A stretch of 64,000 nt of DNA from Cyclina sinensis (GCA_012932295.1 JAAONU010000019.1:23259908-23323907), one strand, 5' to 3'; positions 46,326-58,706 are shown, numbered from the stretch's first letter. Program-made: numbers and translations. Notes: generated from the letters alone by a model not told the origin.

Positions 46326-48820
46326 AGCTATCATATTGGTTTAAAATGAAACTTTTTATATTTAAATATCTCAAGTAAACCCATTTATGTATTCTTTGCC
46401 GCCAACAACCAACATGTAAATATTTTCATGCATTTTTTCCCTTGTTGCTGTTTTTTCTTTATGTTGTTGTTGTTGCTGTGGTGGTGGTGGTATGTGTGTG
46501 TGCGCGCGTGTGTGTGTGTCTGAAGAAAGATTAGAACTGAATCAAATTATTTGCAAATCAAAGAATTTGATTGACATAACAAAGAGCCTATAACTTTATG
46601 ATGATCTTTGTGATTCAAGTGACGAATAATTCAGTGAAGCGAATTGAACAAAGAATAATGTGTTGAATTACTGATTTAAACATGCAAATCGTGTAGGCGT
46701 TACACACCATCTCTAAAATATAGTATGTTCGATAAATAGAATCAGAGTTACGGAAAAGTTGGAGATAGATTGCCGCTAAGATATTTGATGGTTTATGTTT
46801 AAAACGAAGACATTGAAGAAGAAAAATATATTTTCAGTCATCGACAACATAAATGACAGGCATTTTTCGTAAAAAAGGTTGGACTCAAGTATTTCTAAGA
46901 AGATGTACAGTTGATGTATTAGTCCATGATAAAAAATACGGACATCAGAGGAAAGAATGGAAAAATGGAAAAACAAAATTGTATGAAAGTTCCCGTCGGA
47001 TCCTATTTGTTTCATCGCAAGTCTCTACTGGCTGGAATGTTGATAATGAACAGCTTGTTGATGAAGTCCGGCATGTTTGTTTACAATATGTCCGAGTCAC
47101 GTTATCATTAGGACGTAGCTATATTTGTTCATGTACATTCTTTTTTAAATATTTTCAAAAGGAAAAAAAAAAACTCTTAAGGAGTGTTTCACATTGATAA
47201 ACTGTTCGTTTTCGATAATAAGAGTTGTTTCTTGATTACATAGGTCAAGAGAACGTTTGAATTAAATGGAAAAGATATTGGCCCGTTAACTTCATGTAAA
47301 GTTGAAAAGTAATCAGTGTCGCTGGAATCACTAATTTCTATTAACTGTTGTCGACCTATTATCATATTCTCATGTTACTTCCATATGCAAAAAAAAAAAA
47401 AAATAATAATAATAATTTTGTATAAATGTTTTCAATAATATTGTGGTAATCACTCTACTACAAAAAGAAGATTTTATTTAGTACACATAAATCTTTGGCC
47501 AAAGAAAGGCCGAAGTTTTGGTATGAAAATACGGCATTACTAGAAGCAGTAGAAACATTTGCTTACAAGAGGTCACATGGTGTTTTATTGATTTAGACAT
47601 ACTAAAGACCATTTAAAGACAAATGTGTTATTGGACAAATCAGCAGAACAAACAGAAAGCTGATAACGAACTCTGGAATTACTGCCACAAATTGTATTGA
47701 CATTCAGGACATAGTTGCTCTTGTACAAATATTAGCACTTCGGCCTCCCTGCTTGACAGTTTTTTCACAAGCATTTGTTATTCCTGTTATTACTTATGAA
47801 TGTAGTTATTTTCTAACCGCTTCACATGTACTCATTACATAGAGGTGTTTTCAGAACATTTCTTTGAGACGAAAACACAATGCGATATGTATACAAATAC
47901 ATTTCACCCCTCTAAAAAAACTCCAAGGAGAAAGCATATACTGGTATTCATTTTTTTCATGACCAAGCAAATGGTCACTGCATCTATCTAGCAGAACTCA
48001 TTTTAAAAACAATAAAAAATTAAGTAATGTAACTGCTGTTATATTTAGATGTATTTCAAGAAAAAGACCTATCTTTTTAAGATAAAATATGGCATTTTAT
48101 AATTCATAAAGTATTCTCAGGACAAAATAAAATGATGACAAAAACTATTTCCTTAAAGGAGGGAGTGTGTTTGATGTATCTTATGTAGAATTGTTCAGCT
48201 GGAATTGAACGAGGTGGTGTTTTTGTTGAAAACACCCACTTTGTGTCGTTCTTTTTTACAGGATCATTTGTATACAAATAAGTATTAATTTAGAAAACAA
48301 TATTTGTCTCTGTTAACTGTAAATAAAGAACAAAACATGCAAGAAAGAGGGTATTGATCTTACATTGCCATTTATGCACTATTTTTTTCGCGGAATGATA
48401 TTGCGCTTCAAAAATGGCAAAAATCACTGTTCAGAAATTATACAAATATCACTGTAGAAATTAAATAACTTTCAAATATAGTTTTTTTCGGCAAGTTTAA
48501 CTTGTTCCATATCAACGCTGTTCTTTACCTTTATGAAAAAACCAGCTTTTTTATACCTTTTATTTAATACTATTAAGCTTAGCATTTAAAAACATCATTT
48601 AGAAATAAAGTAAACAGCACATCAAATAAACCCTGTATTACAAATATATACATGTACTCAAGAGTAAAATACCTCTTGCATTTCTTGTTGATATCTAAAA
48701 ACACTTTTCTTATTCAATTAAAACATGTTTCTGGCATAAATGCATCATTTATCAGTCAGCGATATATATCTGTATTTATTTTCCATTACTACTTTTCTTT
48801 TTATCGAACGTACGTGTCGT
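46326..48820. other. Intergenic, no gene accepted
   Basis: Contains a TTG/GGT/GT microsatellite (about 46463-46520), an A15 plus (AAT)n tract near 47387-47416 and the repeat copy at 47560-47840. The 114-codon plus frame at 46853-47197 has no recognisable domain or splice context and was not accepted. Confidence 0.4.
47560..47840 (+). repeat. Recurring ~250-bp repeat, diverged copy
   Basis: Shares ordered blocks with 29565-29830 and 40782-41000: 'ttttattgattta', 'gttattggacaaatcagcag', 'ccacaaattgtattgacatt', 'tttgttattcctgttatt'. Frames are broken by stops. Confidence 0.6.
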
Positions 48821-48895
48821 GTAACCGTAGTATCCGCAACGTTTACATCATGAAATCATCTTCCTGATATTTGTACATAAATTGTCTGCCTTATT
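48821..48895 (+). repeat. 75-bp exact direct repeat, copy A
   Basis: Identical base for base to 50079-50153; the flanking bases differ on both sides. The copies are 1,258 bases apart. Confidence 0.95.
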
Positions 48896-49057
48896 AAAAG
48901 AGAACATTTTACGTTAAAATTTAAGAACAACTCGTATTATTATACCTCAATATATAATTCAATGTAAAACTCCCATAGTTGTAGTTAAAAGATTTTTCTG
49001 AATAATAAAATCGGCTGCGCCTCGGGGTAATATACCAGTTCTCGGGTTGACAAATAG

Positions 49058-49119
49058 AGAATAACAGGTTACTGTCTTTTGAGAAATCCCTTTCTCAAAA
49101 GACAGTAACCTGTTATTCT
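49058..49119. repeat. Perfect hairpin, 29-bp arms, 4-base loop
   Basis: Arms 49058-49086 and 49091-49119 are exact reverse complements ('ggttactgtcttttgagaaa' against 'tttctcaaaagacagtaacc' at the core) around the loop tccc. It lies inside the interval bounded by the 75-bp direct repeats. Confidence 0.97.
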
Positions 49120-50078
49120 TTTTATCATGCCACTATTATGATATTGCATCTCATTATTTTAATTCGGGGCGCTGATTTCTGAAAGTACGGTAACCACTTT
49201 GTACAAGAGGGTTATACGCCAAAAAAAGTAGTCCGAGGGTTTTTACCAATAATTTTATAACACAACACAATTTTGGGTACAATTTGCTTTAACAATTTAT
49301 TTGCTGTGTATTATCATAAATATTCAGCAAAGTCAATTAAACAATACCAACAATAAATATCATCAGTGCTGATCTGGCGTAGGAACATATTACCATTTCA
49401 AACAAATTTAGCAAATGGCCGCCGGCTGAAACAGACATCAACTGGAAAATTTAATATAACAAGTGTGATTTTTAAAGCTATTAAGGAGATTAATACAAAA
49501 AGAACAATGTTTTACAAACTGTTAGCCAGATATTAACAGTTTAACAGTTAACATAACGGATTTGGACGAAGGAGTCTCGGTCACATGTTCACCTCAGCTG
49601 TTCAAAAGTGTTCTCAAGTCACTGACTGAGAAAGGTTGCTGTTCTCAGACAGGCTTTATCAGGCAGTTGTCATAGTAATGGCATGATAATATCCACTATC
49701 ACCTCGACAGCCATGGTTATATGTAGGTAGATAGATAAGAAAATGTACTATTAACTTATTCACAGTTCCTAATTTAGGAAACAATAACTTTTCAATTATT
49801 ATTTTTGTTATAGACTTCATAGTATGTGAAGATGCTTTTTACCGGTTTCTTTCATGGATCTTTTCCTAACTGATTGATTGTGTATCTTAAATTCAAAAGC
49901 AGAACTCGCTTTTATTGCTGGACAACATGTTTCTAGCTACATTTTTAAAGCAACCGAAGAACACAGACTCCTGATTTTATTTATACATATTAACACTGAT
50001 TTTCACTCAAGAAATGTGATAATTTATGAGTTTTTGGTGAAAACATAGGCATGAATGTCGAAATTGTTATGTCTATGC

Positions 50079-50153
50079 GTAACCGTAGTATCCGCAACGT
50101 TTACATCATGAAATCATCTTCCTGATATTTGTACATAAATTGTCTGCCTTATT
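50079..50153 (+). repeat. 75-bp exact direct repeat, copy B
   Basis: Identical to 48821-48895, including 'accgtagtatccgcaacgtt' and 'cataaattgtctgccttatt'. Confidence 0.95.
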
Positions 50154-50675
50154 TTGTATTTTGTACATTTGATATTTAAAAAAAGGTTTTCATAATCTCC
50201 TTTCACAAACAATTACTATCGTATCCCTTGCTTTGCCATGATGTTAGTTGGTTTACCAGTCTATAGATTTTTTTCATATCCAACTTGAAATTCAGGAGGT
50301 GAAATAAGCTTTTTTCCTACAAGGAATTAACAAATAGTTTGTTCTGACTGAAATTATTAATTATGTTTTGGAAAGGCATTACCTGCCAAAATTAAACAAC
50401 ATTTCCATAGAGAATGCAGTAAGTTAAAGGGTAAAATGGATATGCCATTTTATTCTTGCATTTAAGGGTAAACCTTTTTCATACCAATTCTGTTTCTAAT
50501 AATTAAGTCTAGAATACAAATAGATACAGTAAAATTTAAGTATTAGAGTAATCATTATTAAGTAGTCACATGACTAGAGAGGTAGAGTTACAATTTCATT
50601 ATTCATATTTTTATCTTATATTCTTACGAACATGAAAGTCCGTTACAGGAAGATGCAATGCATCTGAGAATACAC

Positions 50676-50740
50676 TGCCCAGAGCGGGATTCGAACTCCG
50701 ATCTCACGCGTGACACGCTAACACTCTAACCATTGGCCCG
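50676..50740 (-). repeat. tRNA-derived sequence (SINE head or tRNA pseudogene)
   Basis: On the minus strand, 'tggttagagtgttagcgtg' resembles an internal-promoter A box and 'ggagttcgaatccc' (complement of 50686-50699) is a canonical B box. The spacing fits a tRNA-like body. A full cloverleaf with a paired acceptor stem was not recovered. Confidence 0.6.
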
Positions 50741-51159
50741 AAGAATCGATTTCCTGACGCTTTTATCAGAGCTTGTATTAATAAAATTATTATATAACCT
50801 ATAAATACTAGTAGCTTTGAAATGCCTGTCTATTGCCTCGGTCAATATTATTTTTTAGGTACATATCACATCATATTCACCAGCTAAAAAGTCCATATTT
50901 GTATATTATTGGAAGGTGAGCACTAAGACCCAACAATATCTTAATCGAATATGTAATATTAAGAACCCTTTCTGAACAAAAGTAGTTTATCTCATTACAT
51001 CATTGTTAAGGGAAGTTCATCTTCATGCAGCATATAGATGGTTATCAGGCTTTCAGCTGTCGTTTAAAGACATAAAAAGATTCGTCAGCGACACTACAAT
51101 CTTTTGACCTGTTGTACGATCAACCGTACACAAAATTAAAGCAATTTTCGTTTGTACAA

Positions 51160-51325
51160 GTGTCATTAAGCCCTTAATGTCAATACAACTTGTCTCTACA
51201 TTTCCGGAATTTGTTACCAGAATGACATTTATTTGAATTGTTGATTTCCCCCAATAACAGAATCGTCTTGTAATGTCCTTCACTATGCCGGAATCAATAC
51301 ACTTTGATATTTTCGTATGGAACAA
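51160..51325 (-). repeat. Recurring repeat with coding-like appearance, minus-strand copy
   Basis: Closely similar to 40857-41000 in opposite orientation, with most differences silent or conservative (CIDSGIVKDITRRFCYWGKS; VILVTNSGNVETSCIDIKG). The open frame runs on to 51053. It has no ATG, and a stop lies just upstream. The family is unknown. Confidence 0.6.
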
Positions 51326-51344
51326 GATGTTGTGTTCAATCTAT

Positions 51345-51432
51345 CTACAGAGACTTTGGAGGAAGACCAAAGGTTTTACCAGCTTGACCAGTGATGTCAC
51401 ATAGTTCCCTAGCAACCCGTATCAAGGCAAAC
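51345..51432 (-). other. Candidate terminal exon, minus strand, unidentified
   Basis: A good acceptor (ttctttcag) is followed by an 88-base open segment in phase 1 ending in TAG. It reads FALIRVARELCDITGQAGKT and then FGLPPKSL. Composition is protein-like but no family is recognised and no partner exon was found on this strand. Confidence 0.25.
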
Positions 51433-51511
51433 CTGAAAGAAATAAAACACAGTTTTGCCCCTACACTGACTTAGTCTTGATATTTATCTAAATATTTCCT
51501 ATTCATTTCAG

Positions 51512-51623
51512 TTCCATAGAGGAGTCATTGGCATGGTGTATGTTTCGTGAACAGTCGGCGCGAAATCTGGCTCAATCCGATGCCAAATTGACAGCTTTGA
51601 AAACTTCACAGAAATTCAAGTGA
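51512..51623 (+). other. Candidate terminal exon, plus strand, unidentified
   Basis: A good acceptor (attcatttcag) is followed by 36 open codons and TGA. It reads SIEESLAWCMFREQSARNLA and then QSDAKLTALKTSQKFK, a hydrophilic, helix-like tail. It lies 80 bases from the oppositely oriented candidate at 51345-51432. Upstream exons were not found, so it may be chance. Confidence 0.25.
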
Positions 51624-53100
51624 TATCAGCCAGAAGCTACTCACTCTCAGTCTCCGGACTCTTTGTAATGTAAGAAAAAGTATAAAAATCTGGTTACAAA
51701 CGACCGGTGCTTTTGCTGTAAAATTTGTTTTTACACACCTGCAAATCGTCGTTTTTCGGCTGTCAAGTACTTGTTCAAGCATCTAGCTATCCCAAGACTT
51801 TTATAGAAATATAATGTAATATTTCAACATTCATTATAATCAGACAAAAAGAGAAACATCAATCTTCATCTTCTTGACTAGACCACTTTGTTTAACTTCT
51901 ACTAATGAATTTAATATAGAAATTTGACAGAACAGATTCGAAAGTAAGACGTAACACTGTTGACTGCCTGCTTTACGGAGAACAAATTTCCAAAAGAGTA
52001 AATAAGGCATTGTCCACTGCATCAAAATTGATTGGTAATAAAATCCGTTTCTTTTTCTGTTCAAGAAGTCCCAGAATTCAAATGAGATTTAGTTGTGCAA
52101 TAATAACGTCCTTTTCTTGATAAAGGGTACCAACTTTTGAATGATATCAACAGGTAAAGCCTGACTTCAGTCGATAGACAAACATTAGGAAGTGACAGAC
52201 TGAATCAACCGTATCAATGCACCTTCTTGGTGTATAAAAATTAGAGAGCATTGACTATTGTTGAATACGGAGGGCATCAATTTTGTAAGTATTAATTCTA
52301 GACAGTTGCAATAAAGACTTTTGCATTGAAGTGAGACTTGCTCAGAAGTAAATAAAATAAATGACAAAAAGCAAGCCTACTTTGAGTTCCGAACAAAGAA
52401 GAAACCTTTTAGGAAATCAATGAATAAAATGCTATATGTTCCTTATGATATGTTAGCAACAATGGTTGTAAACAAAGATGTGTGTTAGTGACTTAAGGTA
52501 TCTTTTTAATGTACAGATGAAGAGGCAAAGCCACATAGTTATCATTTATTTGAGAATATAACATTATGCAATAGAACGTGTCGATTGTGTTTAACAGATG
52601 CTTTTGTTAGAAAAATGTGCTGTTCGTGCAAGTGTGTGGTCATCTTTTTTTTGAGATCGAGTCTGGTGCTTTCCAACTATATGAAGATGTATTTCGCACT
52701 GACCTTACAAATGGTAGACACAGAAATAAGTAGGGATTATCATTATAGAGAACGTAGTTCGTTAGTTTTTGTATATAACCTGAATGATATCTTTAACATA
52801 AATGACAGTACTTATTCCAAAGCCCGATTGCGTCCTGAAAAAATTGAAGATTTGCGCGAATAACCAACTGACTTACCTGATCAATCAAGTGGGGCGGAGA
52901 CTTTATTTTGTTAAGGTATCAACTTCATAATAATTTTCTCAAAACAGATTTATATATCTCTATAAACGATACTGGGAGTAATCATTCTAAACTCTGAAAG
53001 ACTAACTAACTTTTGTAAGGTTTTTGGAAATACGTAAAAATACCAGCTGAAACCTGATCAACCAATTGTGTCACAGAGAGGACTTTTTGATAATAAAGTC
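51624..53100. other. Intergenic, no gene seen
   Basis: AT-rich. The 92-codon plus frame at 52585-52863 has no known motif. Nothing else is supportable. Confidence 0.35.
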
Positions 53101-53192
53101 AAGTTCCCAGTGGAATTCCAACCCGCACCGAATGGCACCAACCGCCTAGCAATGCAAAGTATGAACGCCTTAGACCACTCGGCCATCGCAAC
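53101..53192 (-). repeat. tRNA-Leu/Ser-derived SINE head
   Basis: The minus strand reads 'gttgcgatggccgagtggtc' then 'taaggcg', the typical 5' half with A box of Leu/Ser-type tRNAs, and a decayed B box ('gggttggaattccac') about 55 bases on. A second fragment with the 'caagttcccagtgggattcg' segment lies at 53350-53369. Confidence 0.65.
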
Positions 53193-55091
53193 AATCCCAA
53201 TCCCAAAGTTGCGCAAATAACTGGGATAAAAGTCCACCTCACACCACACCAATGACAGGCGTTAAATGTATGACAACAATGGCTTTATGTACGGGGAGAC
53301 TTTTTACTGTCACCACACGGCACAATATCGCTGTTGTGAATTATGAATAATCAAGTTCCCAGTGGGATTCGAAGGTATTTTTTATATTATATATAATGTG
53401 ACTTGTTTTTATAAACATTACTGGGGGTAATTATTTTAATGTTTGAATAACCCACTACCTTCTAGAATGTAGTTAGGGATTTGAATTAACAACTACCAAC
53501 TGTGAAATATCGCTAAGCTTGACAGTCATGGTAAACAGAAGACAGAATGAAAGACAGTCTGAAGCAAACTTAGCATCTGAGGAATATTTTAGCTGGGTGG
53601 GTACTTTTTTCTAATGAACAACTAAAGGAAACTGCGTCTAAAATGTGTCAGTACCAGTGTACTTTAAACTTAAAAAAAAAAAAAACATATTAAAGCCGAA
53701 TTATTCCAAATTTGTTTATCAGGTGAAAAACCTAAGTACACAAGTTCAAGGCACAGAGAATAGATGACATCAAACAATGGGAACAAAAATACCAAGTGCA
53801 CCATTGTAATTTCCAGAGGAACACACGATACATAGAAAATGTTTTACACAATTTATTTCTTTTGTTCCACTGGACCAGTTTTTCAAATGCCATTTTCATA
53901 TGGGCACTTATTCGGTGAATGCCACTGTAAGAGATATATATTGAAAGATGAACCATTTTACAAATGGCGTCCACGCAAAGGATAGCCGGGGCCAATCCGA
54001 TTCATGACAGCGCCTCCTTCAAGTGCTTTCTTTGCGTCTGGAAACGTTTATATTGTAAACCATTCACCTTTACTTACCACACAAAAGTACATGTCAATTC
54101 TGTTTATTTAAATTGCTTTAGAAAAGACTTCTGTCTTGGAGAATAACCAATTTAAGAAGTTTTATTGGCAGTACTCGGTATCAATGTCTCCAATAAAAAC
54201 TAAAAGAACACTATTTGAATATATTTTAAGACAGGTAAAATGGATAAAAAAATGTGGAGCAGTAAAAGAAGACTTCTCTTTAAGCTTGTATTATATAAAA
54301 AAAACTATAAAACGTTTCTAAAAAACTTCTGCAATTCATCCTTAACTTTTTGTAGGACAGTGGTAATAAAACGTATGATTCTAATTCTATCAATTTAGCT
54401 GGGTAAGTGTTAAGCTAATGTATTATAAATACCTTACATAAATGAATTAACAGTTATTTATCTCACATTAAAATCCATTCAAGTGTCAATGTTCGAACTT
54501 AAATAGATCATTTGAATTTAACGTGAATAATGCTTAAAATACGGCAATTCATTTTCGCATTCAGAAATGTTGGTGACCAAAAAAATCATTTTTATGCTTG
54601 AACAAATTCAGGAACAATAAATTTCGAGAAGAAAGCACTGTCTTGGGAAAATATAAGTGTAGTAGAAACTTAATCATGAAAACGTATATTGCAGGCAATA
54701 AAGAACCAAATTAAATTTAACTGAATGTGTTGTCAATTGACATAAAATGTTTCCGACACTAAAACTGCCACGTAATTCATTTTCAAGTTTATAGCAATTT
54801 AATGATACAAAACTAGTTTGTATATAGATGTAAGCTCACATGAGCTAGGCCATTTCTAGAAATGAAATAAGATACGCCCGTTTTGATCTACATTTCTGCT
54901 CGAATTCATTTACCGTCGGTACGGGTTGCCCCAACGACAGGCGTTCCCAAAGTAGTTTAGTTATTTTAGGTTGTGGGGAAAAGTGCAAGAGAAAAATGCA
55001 TCCCATTCCAGAGACTCCTGTTTTTTCCATGTTCGTCTTATAGAAACGATGAAAGACAGTAGTTTAAAGTCTCATTCAGTGAGTACTGTTA

Positions 55092-55168
55092 GTGAGGCAG
55101 CGAGGGATCGAACTCGCGACCTGTGGATTACAAGTCCTGTGTGTTACCACTGGGCCACCTCTACCCAC
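55092..55168 (-). tRNA. tRNA-Thr(TGT)-like sequence, probably a tRNA-derived element
   Basis: The minus strand reads 'ggcccagtggtaacaca', then the loop 'cttgtaa' (anticodon TGT, complement of 55130-55132), then 'gcgagttcgatccctcgc', an intact-looking T arm. The T loop appears one base long, the lower anticodon stem mispairs and the acceptor stem matches only partly. A decayed tRNA or SINE head is therefore more likely than a working tRNA. Confidence 0.45.
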
Positions 55169-55324
55169 ATACATCTCACCGGCAAGGCAAATACTGAGCC
55201 TTTTGAAATAGCGTGATTGCTAAACCATTTTTATAGGGAGTTTCAGTTCTTTGAAAGTATGAATGTATGCAACACTGGTTGAATAATTAAAAGTATACAA
55301 GATATTCGATTTTTCCTTGCTGTA

Positions 55325-55720
55325 ACTTCCAAAAACTAGAGCTATCATTGAATGTGATCAATACCCCCGAAATACCGCCTTGTCAGAGGAAAAGGGGGAA
55401 ACACAGCACGTGTCAAACACATCTACACCCATAGGTGATCTTGCAAACCAAATTTCAAATGACAGTCCTGAAGTAGTTCAGATCACATGATCTTCTAGGA
55501 CAGGCCGCAAACAACAGAGCGTACATTGGCAAACATGAAAATATGTGTCATAAAGATCTACACTTATTGGTGAACATGTACACCAATATTCCTCTCGGTT
55601 AGAATTGGCCCAGTGGTTTAGTTGTCGTTTGAATGAAAATGTTTACCCATCCTAACAGCTCACGCTTGAGCACTTTCTGCTCAGTTGAGCTTAAATACGC
55701 CGTATTGGAAGAACAGTGAA
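55325..55720. repeat. Probable dispersed repeat of bivalve type
   Basis: 'aactagagctatcattgaat' followed by 'caatacccccgaaataccgc' resembles a frequent bivalve repeat opening. No second copy in the window confirms it. Confidence 0.35.
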
Positions 55721-55974
55721 AATGAAGAACATGAACAGACAGCACGTATTGTCTGTACCAGATCATGAAGACATAATGATTGTCATAGTTTTAATGAACT
55801 AGATGACCTTTCCAGCTACAACTGAAGACAGACTTAAAGCACCCCTAAACAGATCTAGTCGGAATACAAATATCACTCCAGTAAGTTGTAGTAAAAAAAT
55901 TATCTCTAGGGTCAGAGAAACTGCCAATATTCACAAGTAAATAATTATGGTCCTTGGTAAATGAGCATAGTCGT

Positions 55975-56052
55975 AATAGGCCTCGAACATAAGCCTTTAA
56001 ACTGGTTCTGTTAATAAAGGCAAGCAATCTTAATCACTAGACCACTGAAACA
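55975..56052 (-). repeat. tRNA-derived SINE-like sequence
   Basis: The minus strand reads 'cagtggtctagtgattaaga' (A box) and about 50 bases later 'gttcgaggcc' (B box). Spacing is wider than in a plain tRNA. Confidence 0.5.
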
Positions 56053-57116
56053 GGTCAAGGGACTTAAAGGAGTCTGTCAGACACCAAAGAAATTAAACAT
56101 TTCAGTCATTTGTTTTAAGTAAAGGTTCAAATAATACATCACATCAATTATCATTCGATGAAATTTCATTTTATTTTTGAAAACTTTTACTCAATCACTC
56201 CATGGCATAATATCTGAAGTACTTGAAGTACAGTTAAAAGTGTGACTTTATCCTAAACAACAGCCAACCACACATTAATGTTAAAACAGTTTACAGTGTA
56301 TTTTAAACACAGTGAACACATTATTTCCAGTCTACCAAAATGTTAAAGCACAATTTCTTTCACAGAATAAAAATGGAAACAAAAATATCCTGATTTTATT
56401 TACAACTTGAAGTCTTTTCAACAGAATAAAATAAATAAAAAACAAAAATTTAAAGACATTTTTCAAATTATTTACAAATTCAAATGAAAATATTGAAATG
56501 TAGGCAACTGATTCAATTTTAATGACAGGCAATTTCAAGGAAAGTTCTCATTTTAAAATAACAATAAAAAGAAATAATCAACAAGATTTTTCATTCAAAC
56601 CATAGCTATTCAACTAGCTAAAACCATTTCTATATATCAATTTTGTATTACTTGTATATGTATTTCTTGCTATGAAACCAGTTCATTTCAAATGGACAAA
56701 AAAAAAAAAAAAAATATCGAGAGGCAACCTCTACCAGGTGTCTTACTTAAAATACAGGTCTGACAAGAAAAAGTACTTTTCACGAGTTTAATGGAAATGA
56801 AAATCTGGATTTTCTAGTGCAATTCTCATTCATGTAAACACAAAATATTCAAGCTTATGTAGACAGTAACTATTAACATTAACTAATAATTCAAAACAGA
56901 AAATCAGTAAACTGAATGATATTCTTAAATGTCAAAGGCATGTAACTCTGCACATGCCTTAACCAAGCCACACGAAATATATCATTACCAAAAGTTATGT
57001 TTAAGAGCAATTAGAAATGTCTAGTTTCCATACATTTTATGTATTTAAAACTAATACATAGTTGTAACCTTCACACATTACCAGTATGGTAAGTTCTACA
57101 CCACCTTCAAATTTAA

Positions 57117-57308
57117 TTAACCCTTAACCTGCTGGAACTGAAAGTGATAAGCCTTTGCCACCAGTATAGAGCCAGGCCAGCCTGCACATCCATGCAGTCT
57201 GACCAGGCTCTATACTGTTGGTAGCTCCATTTTTGTATTTTGATACTGAAATCCCTTAAACTTGAATGGACTGTTCAAAATACAAAGCTGGGCAAATCCA
57301 TTACAAAA
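57117..57308 (-). repeat. Dispersed SINE-like repeat (TTTAACCCTTA family), copy 4
   Basis: Reverse-oriented counterpart of 3929-4128, clearly similar along its whole length. Confidence 0.75.
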
Positions 57309-57329
57309 CTAGAAATGGTTTTTGATTGA

Positions 57330-58222
57330 ACAAAAACATATGTCTCCCCCCAGCCAGTTGCTGCAGGCAGTATTGAATCAGACGATTATAAAATTTGACA
57401 TTTAACCTCCAAGTGTGACCTTGACCTTGAGACACCACACCTGCAAAGTGGGTTCTGCATGTCGCCTTGATGAGGTGAACATCTGACCCAAGTTTCATAA
57501 AAATCCTTCAAGGGCTTTGGAAGATACAGAGCGGACACGATCTTGTGGCATTTGACATTTAACCTCCAAGTGTGACCTTGACCTTGAGACACCACACCCG
57601 CAAAGTGGGTTCTGCATGTCGCCTTGATGAGGTGAACATCTGACCCAAGTTTCATAAAAATCCTTCAAGGGCTTTGGTAGATACAGAGTGGACACGATTT
57701 TGTGATGGACAGACGGACAGACAGACAGACAACCGGGGAAAAACAATATGTCTCCCCCTGTGAGGTGAACATCTGACCCAAGTTTCATAAAAATCCTTCA
57801 AGGGCTTTTGAAGATACAGAGCGGACAGGATTTTGTGGCATTTGACATTTAACCTCCAAGTGTGACCTTGACCTTGAGACACCACACCCGCAAAGTGGGT
57901 TCTGCACGTCACCTTGATGAGGTGAACATCTGACCCAAGTTTCATAAAAATCCTTCAAGGGCTTTTGAAGATACAGAGTGGACACGATCTTGTGGCATTT
58001 GACATTTAACTTCCAAGTGTGACCTTGACCTTGAGACACCACACCCGCAAAGTGGGTTCTGCACGTTGCCTTGATGAAGTGAACATCTGACCCAAGTTTC
58101 ATAAAAATCCTTCAAGGGCTTTGGAAGATACAGAGCAGCACGATTTTGTGACGGACAGACGGACGGACGGACAACCGGGGGAAAAACAATATGTCTCCCC
58201 CATTTTTGGGGGGAGACATAAT
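57330..58222. repeat. 157-bp tandem repeat block with gggggagacata ends
   Basis: The landmark 'gaacatctgacccaagtttc' recurs at 57477, 57634, 57767, 57924 and 58081 (spacings 157, 133, 157, 157). Between units are 'gacggacagac' stretches, and the outer ends carry 'atgtctcccccc' and its reverse complement. The overlapping minus-strand frames starting MKLGSDVHLI are repeat artefacts: 157 is not a multiple of three and each copy sits in another frame. It resembles a repeat common in bivalves. Confidence 0.9.
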
Positions 58223-58496
58223 TTCAGCATGTTCAGGGTTAAGGGATGGGATGACCAAAAGCTCTGTGTATATGATCTCTACTTTATACATTACACAACA
58301 AAGCTGTACATAAAACATCAATATAAATGATCACATTGTCTTTGTTTTACTTCTAAACACCTCAAACATGAGCTTAAGTAAATATACAGACACATTCCAA
58401 TAAAAATATGTCACTTGAAAATAATGCTATACTAATTCACTGCAACTGTCTTTATCAACTTACAAACTATGGTAACAATGTACATATCTTACTTTA

Positions 58497-58706
58497 ACCC
58501 TTACCATACTTAAATATCTAAAATGGACTTGTCCATCTTTCAATTTGGACAGATCCATTAATTATTTATGGGGGTGCTTATTGAAAATTAATTGACTGAA
58601 TGACTAATAGTGCCAACTCTGATCAGACTGCATGAATGTGCTGGTTGATCTTGGTCTGCACTGGTCGCAAAGGAAGAGACACTTGCCTTCCACAGGGTAA
58701 GGGTTA
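58497..58706 (-). repeat. Dispersed SINE-like repeat, copy 5
   Basis: Contains 'aaatggacttgtccatcttt', 'ggtgcttattgaaaattaat', 'gatcagactgcatgaatgtg' and ends 'acagggtaagggttaaa', matching 8225-8385 in reverse. Confidence 0.75.

Noticed and set aside
46853..47197. 114-codon plus-strand frame
   Set aside because: No domain, signal peptide or exon boundary support; overlapping frames of similar length exist on both strands.
57301..58102. Four to five overlapping minus-strand open frames all starting MKLGSDVHL
   Set aside because: They are the 157-bp tandem repeat read in successive frames. The unit length is not a multiple of three, so no single protein repeat exists.
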